From an uncultured Olsenella sp. (GTDB lineage Bacteria; Actinomycetota; Coriobacteriia; Coriobacteriales; Atopobiaceae), in the NCBI GenBank assembly GCA_900548775.1, contig URLM01000014.1, positions 1 through 36,560 on the forward strand: a stretch of DNA of 36,560 nt. Direction: 5' to 3'. The position numbers and the translations under genes are program-made. How positions within the stretch are numbered: position 1 is the stretch's first letter; every line of letters starts with the position of its first letter. Below, one piece after another: positions 31,811-36,560 of the stretch. The notes under the pieces are model-generated. The model was not told the DNA's origin. It saw only the letters and a program-made list of their open reading frames with translations, and searched no databases.

Positions 31811-33583
31811 ATGGGAGGCTCGCCTCTGCGCGAGCGGCTCGTGGGGGAACTCTTCGGGCATCTGGAGCCGCTCAGGCCGTTCTACAGCAGGGGATGCGCA
31901 CGCCTCGACCTGGCGGGCGGCGCTACCCTCTACGAGCACGACGTGCTCTCCTTCGAGGCCTGGGCGCGCCAGCTCTGGGGACTCGCACCGTTCTGGGCGG
32001 GAGGCGGCAGGAGCAAGGACGGCTTCTTCGAAAAGGCCTACCTGAAGGGGCTCGAGGCGGGCGCAGATCCTGCCTCGCCTGAGTACTGGGGAGGGTTTAG
32101 TGACCATGACCAGCGCTTTGTTGAGGTTGCCACACTGGCATACGGTCTGCTGCTCGCCCCTGACGTCCTCTGGGAACCCCTTTCCGAGGACGCGAAGGCG
32201 CGCCTGGCGACCTGGCTTTTGGCGGTAAACCGCTACGAGTACCCACAGGGGAACTGGCTCTGGTTCAGGGTGCTGGCAAACCTTGCTCTGCGAGAGCGGG
32301 GCGAGGCATGGGACGATCAAAGGCTCGCCGACGACCTCGCCACGCTCGATGGGTTCTATCGGGACAACGGCTGGTACCAGGACGGCCCCGGTGGCGTCCT
32401 GGACTACTACAATGCGATGACCTTCCACTTCTTTGGGCTCCTCTATGCGCGGCTATTTGGAGATCGCGATGCTGAGCGGGCCAAGGTGTACCAGACCCGT
32501 GCCGCGCGATTTGCCAGGGACTACGTCCTTCTCTTCAGCTCGAGAGGAGAGCCGGTGCCTTTTGGCCGGTCTCTCACCTATCGCTTTGCCTTCGCCGGGT
32601 TCTGGTCCGAGGCCCTGGCTGCAAGGGCGGACCTTGGACCTGGTTTCTCTCCGGGCGTCCTTCTCGGCCTTGTGATGCGCTCGATTGCGCCCTTCGATCG
32701 GGCATTCGTCACGGACAACGCCGGCGTCCAGTCGATTGGATACAAGTATCCCTGCCTCCATATGGCGGAGGGCTACAACGGTCCTGGCTCTCCGTACTGG
32801 AGCCTGATGGCGTTCGCCTGCCTCGCGCTTTCGGAGGATGACCCAATCTGGAGGGCTATCCCCGAGTCACTCCCTAGGCTCCCGTTGATCGCTCAGACGC
32901 CCCTTGGCCTCTTCGCGCGCGATGGGGAGGGGGAGGTGCTTCTCTATCGCACGGGTCCGCTTCCCCAGCATCCCTTCGCACAGTCTGCCGCCAAGTACGG
33001 GAAGTTCGTCTACAGCACCCGCTTTGGGTTTTCGGTCTCACGCTCCGAGCGCACGCCCGAGGAGGCCGCCCCAGACGGAACGCTCGCCTTTCTCGTAGGA
33101 GGAAGGGTGTTTGTCTCCGAAGGGGCGACAGACTCGGACGTGCTCCGGCTTTCTCCGGAATGGGTGGGGTCTTTTGGGGACCTCGTCGAGGGAAACCGCG
33201 AGCTACACGAGGAGCTTGGGCAACGTGCGTCGGCGGGCGAGCTCTGGGAGACAAGGCTTTGCTGGTCACCCATGCCTGGCGTCGAAGTCGAGACGGAGGT
33301 GGTTCCTCTGCCTCAGGGCCACCTGCGCATCCACCGCGTGCGAACTGAGGATGCCTGCGAGGCCCTGGACTGCGGCTTTGCGGTGCCCGGCAACTACCAC
33401 ACGCTAAGGGAGGAAGACATCGACGCCGCCTGCGAGGTGCGGGCGCTCTCCACGCCTGGCGAGAAGGTCGTCATCCACGCCGAGGCCAACACCAACATCT
33501 CGCATCCCGAATCTGTGATTCCCGCAGTTCGCTACAAGGTGAGAAAGGGCGAGACGACGCTGGTGTCCCTTGTCGTCTGCTAG
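31811..33583 (+). CDS. DUF2264 protein (possible glucuronidase-type glycosidase)
   Basis: 590 residues from ATG 31811, two bases after the previous stop. An N-terminal alpha-toroid region (SFEAWARQLWGLAPFWAGG, PEYWGGFSDHDQRFVEVATL, YPQGNWLWFRVLANL, DGFYRDNGWYQDGPGG, DYYNAMTFHFFGLLYARLF) is characteristic of DUF2264, followed by a beta-rich C-terminal part. My recollection is that DUF2264 proteins include the GH154 beta-glucuronidases acting on arabinogalactan side chains; this should be treated as tentative. There is no signal peptide. It is the last gene of the operon and ends 39 bases before a hairpin that separates it from the convergent LacI gene. Confidence 0.75.
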   Translation: MGGSPLRERLVGELFGHLEPLRPFYSRGCARLDLAGGATLYEHDVLSFEAWARQLWGLAPFWAGGGRSKDGFFEKAYLKGLEAGADPASPEYWGGFSDHDQRFVEVATLAYGLLLAPDVLWEPLSEDAKARLATWLLAVNRYEYPQGNWLWFRVLANLALRERGEAWDDQRLADDLATLDGFYRDNGWYQDGPGGVLDYYNAMTFHFFGLLYARLFGDRDAERAKVYQTRAARFARDYVLLFSSRGEPVPFGRSLTYRFAFAGFWSEALAARADLGPGFSPGVLLGLVMRSIAPFDRAFVTDNAGVQSIGYKYPCLHMAEGYNGPGSPYWSLMAFACLALSEDDPIWRAIPESLPRLPLIAQTPLGLFARDGEGEVLLYRTGPLPQHPFAQSAAKYGKFVYSTRFGFSVSRSERTPEEAAPDGTLAFLVGGRVFVSEGATDSDVLRLSPEWVGSFGDLVEGNRELHEELGQRASAGELWETRLCWSPMPGVEVETEVVPLPQGHLRIHRVRTEDACEALDCGFAVPGNYHTLREEDIDAACEVRALSTPGEKVVIHAEANTNISHPESVIPAVRYKVRKGETTLVSLVVC

Positions 33584-33621
33584 CGGTCCCTGTTCCGGAC
33601 GCCCTGACTCTTGAGCACAAG

Positions 33622-33652
33622 AAGGCCGGCCTCCCTTGGGAAGGCCGGCCTT
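33622..33652. terminator. Bidirectional hairpin between convergent operons
   Basis: AAGGCCGGCC (33622-33631) pairs with GGCCGGCCTT (33643-33652), and the loop TCCCTTGGGAA can extend the stem. It lies between the DUF2264 stop and the LacI stop and can serve both strands, although the T-runs are short. Confidence 0.7.
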
Positions 33653-33674
33653 GCTCGCCGTAACATGACGCATG

Positions 33675-34694
33675 TTAGCGCGTGCTTGCACCCCACTGCA
33701 CCTTGCAAGGGAGGACCTGGTGCGGGTCAATCTGCCCCTTGCCCCCTATGAGGTCAAGGAGGATCCTTGCTGCCTGGACCCCCTCCTCGAACGCCGGCTG
33801 GGCCACCACCGAGACGCTCGGGGAGGCGACGCCCGCCCAATCGGTGTTGTCGAAGCCGAGAAGCCCGATTTCGTTGGGCATGAGGGGATAGAAGTCCCTC
33901 ATCGCGACGTAGACATCAGGCAAGGCCCAGCAGTTTGGCGCGAAGACCAGGGTGGGGACAGACGAGCCGTCAAGCTGCTCGTGAAGCCATTGCGTGAGCT
34001 TCTCCACGGGCACGCCGCTGTCGGGAATCACGAACTGGGAGAACTGCACCCCGCGATCGCTCAGGGTGTCGATGCAGCCCTTGAGGCGCTCGGTGCGCGA
34101 GCTGAGGAGCTGCGGCTTTGCGGCAACCACCAGCACGCGTTCGTACCCGCGGTCGAGGCAGGCTGTTATTGCAGCGCGGGTTGCCTCGTAGTTGTCGGTC
34201 TTAACCCAGCTCGCCGTGTAGTCGTAGTACTTGCTGTCGAAGAAGACGAGGTGCTTGCCGGAGTTGGCCAGGGCATCCGCGACCTCGCGGAACCGCGCGG
34301 TTGGCTGCACGATGAAGCCGTCGACGCCCACGGCCATGAGGCGGTCGATGAGGGCGTGCTCGTTGTCGCGGTCGAAGTTCGAGCTGCTGATGAGGAGACG
34401 GTAGCCAGACGCGTTGGCAACGGAGTCGATGCCCTTAACGATCTGGTTCGAGAAGTGATTCGCGATGTCACCAACCACAACGCCAATGAGGAAGGTCTGC
34501 TTTGCGTTCATGCTCCGGGCCAGTGGGCTGGGCTCATAGCCCGTCTCGCTGATCGCCTGCTTGATGCGTTCGAGCGTCTCCCGCGACATGCGGTCGGTGT
34601 GCCCGTTGAGGTAGAAAGAGACCGTGGTCTTGGACGTCCCGGCGATCTGGGCAATCTGGTTGATGGTGACGCGCTTCTTGGTGGCTGTGGGCAT
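33675..34694 (-). CDS. LacI-family repressor of the glycan locus
   Basis: 339 residues. The N-terminal helix-turn-helix and hinge are TINQIAQIAGTSKTTVSFYL and GYEPSPLARSMNAKQT. The rest is a periplasmic-binding-like sugar sensor (LIGVVVGDIANHFSNQIVKG, VDGFIVQP, GLLGFDNTDWAGVASPSVSV). By context it resembles KdgR-type regulators that sense 2-keto-3-deoxygluconate or a related uronate intermediate. A perfect palindrome (GTAAAC-G-GTTTAC) lies 22 bases before its start codon, so it is probably autoregulated, and three further sites in the window match it. Confidence 0.9.
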   Translation of the reverse strand: MPTATKKRVTINQIAQIAGTSKTTVSFYLNGHTDRMSRETLERIKQAISETGYEPSPLARSMNAKQTFLIGVVVGDIANHFSNQIVKGIDSVANASGYRLLISSSNFDRDNEHALIDRLMAVGVDGFIVQPTARFREVADALANSGKHLVFFDSKYYDYTASWVKTDNYEATRAAITACLDRGYERVLVVAAKPQLLSSRTERLKGCIDTLSDRGVQFSQFVIPDSGVPVEKLTQWLHEQLDGSSVPTLVFAPNCWALPDVYVAMRDFYPLMPNEIGLLGFDNTDWAGVASPSVSVVAQPAFEEGVQAARILLDLIGGKGQIDPHQVLPCKVQWGASTR

Positions 34695-34715
34695 GGAGCC
34701 TCGCTCAGACGATTG

Positions 34716-34728
34716 GTAAACGGTTTAC
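34716..34728 (-). promoter_or_regulatory. LacI-type operator at the repressor's own promoter
   Basis: GTAAACGGTTTAC is a perfect 13-base palindrome. On the minus strand it follows a possible promoter, TTGTGT-N17-TTTAGT, with the -10 touching the operator. It is one base shorter in the centre than the other sites (TAAACC-GGTTTA). Confidence 0.7.
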
Positions 34729-34743
34729 TAAACAAATGGTAAC

Positions 34744-34773
34744 ACGGGGACACAAGGTTTTCCCTGCGTCCCC
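34744..34773 (-). terminator. Hairpin after the isomerase gene
   Basis: CGGGGAC and GTCCCCG form a seven-base stem around 16 bases, downstream of the isomerase stop and upstream of the lacI promoter. No T-run is present, so it would be a weak terminator. Confidence 0.4.
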
Positions 34774-34816
34774 GACGCCAGCGAAACTACATCTTTTCCG
34801 ATAGGTTCGGCGGCCC

Positions 34817-35455
34817 TTAGGCGAGGACCTCGCGAACCACCTCGACGACGGCCTCGTTCGTGGCGTTGGCAAAGAAGTACTCCTGGAAATGCTCGCCTGC
34901 GAAGGCGCCGCGAACGAGGTCGCGGTCGAGCTTGGGGAGAAGCTCGGTGAACGGACGGAAGTTGACGCTGCGCACAGTGTCGAGGATCTTCTTGTTGCGC
35001 TGCTCGGGAACCACGCGCTCGGCAGGGTAGCCGTTTCCGGAGCCAAAACCAAAGAGCTTCTCGAAGGTGTACTCGAGATTGAGCTCCTGGCCCCAGCCGT
35101 TCTTGAGGGAGAAGGGCATGGCAACAGCGTTGCCGTCGTTGATCTGCGCAAAGGTGTAGGCGTCGAGGGGGTCCTCGACGTGCCCGCAGATGACGCCGGG
35201 GAAGGAGTTGAGGGCGAGCATTGCCCCCTCACCGGTGCCGCAGCCTGTCACCACGTAGTCCGCCGCGCCTCCGTTGAGGAGCGTTGCCGCGAGGATGCCG
35301 TTCTGCACGTAGGTGAGCTGGGCCTCATCATCCGCGGCGTACATGCCGTAGTTGAACACCTCATGGCCCATGGGCTCCACCACCTTGCGCAGGGCCTTCT
35401 CGATCATGGCGTTCTTGGCTGCCTGGCTGTTCTCGTTGATGAGTGCGATCTTCAT
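34817..35455 (-). CDS. RpiB/LacA/LacB-family isomerase, probably DhuI-like
   Basis: 212 residues. The RpiB fold is evident from MKIALINENSQAAKNAMIEK and the active-site loop VVTGCGTGEGAMLALNSFPG, with C72 in the CGTG motif. Streptococci use an RpiB-family isomerase (DhuI) to convert 4-deoxy-5-keto-uronate from unsaturated glycosaminoglycan disaccharides, where other bacteria use KduI. Position next to a KduD/DhuD dehydrogenase and co-regulation with a GH88 gene make this the likely role. A ribose-5-phosphate isomerase role is less likely because the protein is about 60 residues longer than RpiB. Confidence 0.75.
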   Translation of the reverse strand: MKIALINENSQAAKNAMIEKALRKVVEPMGHEVFNYGMYAADDEAQLTYVQNGILAATLLNGGAADYVVTGCGTGEGAMLALNSFPGVICGHVEDPLDAYTFAQINDGNAVAMPFSLKNGWGQELNLEYTFEKLFGFGSGNGYPAERVVPEQRNKKILDTVRSVNFRPFTELLPKLDRDLVRGAFAGEHFQEYFFANATNEAVVEVVREVLA

Positions 35456-35480
35456 GGCTCTTCCTTTCGAGGGGGTGTGG

Positions 35481-36302
35481 TTACTCCGGCTGCTTGCCGA
35501 TGTAGGCGAGAATTCCGCCGTCGACGTAGAGGATGTGGCCGTTCACGAAGTTGGAGGCGTCAGAGGCGAGGAAGACGGCCGGTCCCATGAGGTCCTCCGG
35601 TGTGCCCCAGCGACCCGCGGGCGTCTTTGCGCAGATGAACTGGTCGAAGGGGTGGCGCGAGCCGTCCGCCTGGCGCTCGCGCAGGGGAGCGGTCTGCGGT
35701 GTGGCAATATAGCCCGGCCCAATGCCGTTGCACTGGATGTTGGCCTCGCCAAACTCGGAGCAGATGTTCTTTGTGAGCATCTTGAGGCCACCCTTTGCGG
35801 CGGCGTAGCCCGCGATGGTCTCGCGCCCAAGCTCGCTCATCATCGAGCAGATGTTGATGATCTTGCCGTGCCCCTTCTCGATCATGCCGGGAATCACGGC
35901 CTTTGCGCAGATGAAGGGACCAACGAGGTCGATGTCGACGACCTGGCGGTAGTCCGCCGCGCTCATCTCGAGCATCGGGATGCGCTTGATGATGCCTGCG
36001 TTGTTCACAAGGATGTCTGGCGTGGTTCCATAGGCCTCTCGAATGTTCTCGACGAGGCCTGCGACCTGCTCCTCGACGGTGACGTCTGCCACAAAGCCGT
36101 GGGCCTCGATGCCGAGCTTGGCATACTCGGCGGTGGCGCTGTCGATGCGCTCCTGGCGACGGTCGTTGAACGCGATCTTGGCGCCTGCCTCGGCGAGGGC
36201 GGTGGCAATCGCAAAGCCAATGCCGTAGCTGGCACCCGTCACGAGAGCAACCTTGCCCTCGAGTGAGAAGCTAGAGAGAACGCCTGCGGTCTTCTCGTCC
36301 AT
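35481..36302 (-). CDS. Short-chain dehydrogenase, DhuD/KduD-like
   Basis: 273 residues; ATG 36302 has AGGAGC upstream. It carries the SDR cofactor motif VTGASYGIG (21-29), NNAG (100-103) and the catalytic residues Ser153, Tyr166 and Lys170 in NICSMMS and GYAAAK. It would reduce the 2,5-diketo-3-deoxygluconate formed by the isomerase to 2-keto-3-deoxygluconate with NAD(P)H in the cytoplasm. It is the first gene of a two-gene operon with the isomerase (25-base gap), under a promoter with a LacI-type operator in its spacer. Confidence 0.85.
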   Translation of the reverse strand: MDEKTAGVLSSFSLEGKVALVTGASYGIGFAIATALAEAGAKIAFNDRRQERIDSATAEYAKLGIEAHGFVADVTVEEQVAGLVENIREAYGTTPDILVNNAGIIKRIPMLEMSAADYRQVVDIDLVGPFICAKAVIPGMIEKGHGKIINICSMMSELGRETIAGYAAAKGGLKMLTKNICSEFGEANIQCNGIGPGYIATPQTAPLRERQADGSRHPFDQFICAKTPAGRWGTPEDLMGPAVFLASDASNFVNGHILYVDGGILAYIGKQPE

Positions 36303-36341
36303 GCGTGCTCCTATCAGTTGCGTAGGGTTGATTCCGGTACT

Positions 36342-36370
36342 ATTGAATGATAGTAAACCGGTTTTGTCAA
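36342..36370 (-). promoter_or_regulatory. Promoter with LacI-type operator for the dehydrogenase-isomerase operon
   Basis: On the minus strand TTGACA (36370-36365) and TTCAAT (36347-36342) are 17 bases apart. The spacer contains AAACCGGTTTA, i.e. TAAACCGGTTTT on the plus strand (36354-36365), so a bound repressor would occlude polymerase directly. This is the best promoter of the regulon. Confidence 0.75.
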
Positions 36371-36444
36371 CAGTGCGAATGAAGAAAATATTCGCAGATA
36401 AACTTTGCTATTTATTTGAGAGTAGAGAAAGAAAACCAGGTTTA
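36371..36444. other. AT-rich region upstream of the dehydrogenase promoter
   Basis: About 75 AT-rich bases between the stop of the last partial gene and the dehydrogenase promoter. It could include an UP element or activator site; no specific motif was recognised. Confidence 0.4.
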
Positions 36445-36560
36445 TTACGCGAGCCCCTGCACGAAGTACCCCGGGAAGGCGGCAATGACCTCGTCCCTCT
36501 CGTCGAGCATCACGTGGAGATGGTGGACCGTGACGTAGGAGGCCTCCTCGGGGTCGTGGT
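36445..36560 (-). CDS. C-terminal end of an unidentified gene (cut by window)
   Basis: A frame open from the right edge ends in TAA at 36447-36445 and encodes 38 complete residues, ending in FPGYFVQGLA. The visible stretch (EEASYVTVHHLHVMLDERDE) reads like a folded protein, not a chance frame. It lies upstream of the dehydrogenase operon on the same strand. The family cannot be named from this fragment; an enzyme of keto-deoxygluconate metabolism would be expected by position. Confidence 0.5.
   Translation of the reverse strand, partial: HDPEEASYVTVHHLHVMLDERDEVIAAFPGYFVQGLA

Noticed and set aside
34817..35455. Ribose-5-phosphate isomerase B
   Set aside because: The family fits, but length, operon partner and operator control favour the unsaturated uronate isomerase role.

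Overview
The window is GC-rich DNA that looks like a chromosome segment of an anaerobic, gut- or oral-type actinobacterium, most plausibly class Coriobacteriia (Olsenella/Atopobium/Collinsella relatives). This rests on base composition, strong GGAGG-type ribosome sites, a mannose-family PTS, single-membrane transport architecture and an actinobacterial/Firmicutes-style LexA box. It is an inference, because no rRNA or other taxonomic marker gene lies here. No tRNA, rRNA, insertion sequence or CRISPR array was seen.

Left part (1-9.3 kb), accessory block. After a truncated DUF389 membrane protein gene (minus strand) comes an intergenic region with four alternating copies of a 20-23 bp repeat. 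It leads into a tight three-gene operon: a TerB-N/TerB-C protein, a DUF2791 (BrxD-like) P-loop ATPase and a large Lhr-like DEVH helicase. This resembles part of a type 2 BREX or Ter-associated DNA-processing system without its methylase and phosphatase, and is the best candidate here for a little-described defence or DNA-processing module. It is followed by an unrecognised gene behind a LexA-box promoter, a small holin-like (type I toxin-like) peptide gene with a possible antisense RNA, and a YjdF-like membrane protein.

Middle part (9.5-20.3 kb), mostly housekeeping: a TIM-barrel protein, hisS, a PrsW-type intramembrane protease, an NhaC-type antiporter divergent from a LysR regulator, a two-gene DUF4160 cassette, and a MacB-like export operon (adaptor, ATPase, permease). 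Two repeat families sit between these genes: a 61-bp hairpin unit in six exact-period tandem copies plus one solitary copy, and a 68-bp palindromic element present three times.

Right part (20.7-36.5 kb), a glycan-catabolism locus. A mannose-family PTS (EIIA, EIIB, EIIC, EIID) is followed by a small membrane protein, a GH88 unsaturated glucuronyl hydrolase, a HAD phosphatase, a GH43 enzyme, a discoidin-like protein, a GH43/nucleoside-hydrolase-like fusion, a GH28-like beta-helix enzyme and a DUF2264 protein. None of the enzymes shows a signal peptide, so degradation appears to be cytoplasmic after PTS import. A convergent minus-strand group encodes a LacI-type repressor, an RpiB-family isomerase (DhuI-like) and a short-chain dehydrogenase (DhuD/KduD-like), which would take the released unsaturated uronate to 2-keto-3-deoxygluconate. 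Four near-identical operators built on TAAACC-GGTTTA, before EIIA, before EIIB, before lacI and before the dehydrogenase, tie the locus into one regulon. The enzyme set suggests a glucuronate-decorated plant glycan, possibly type II arabinogalactan side chains.
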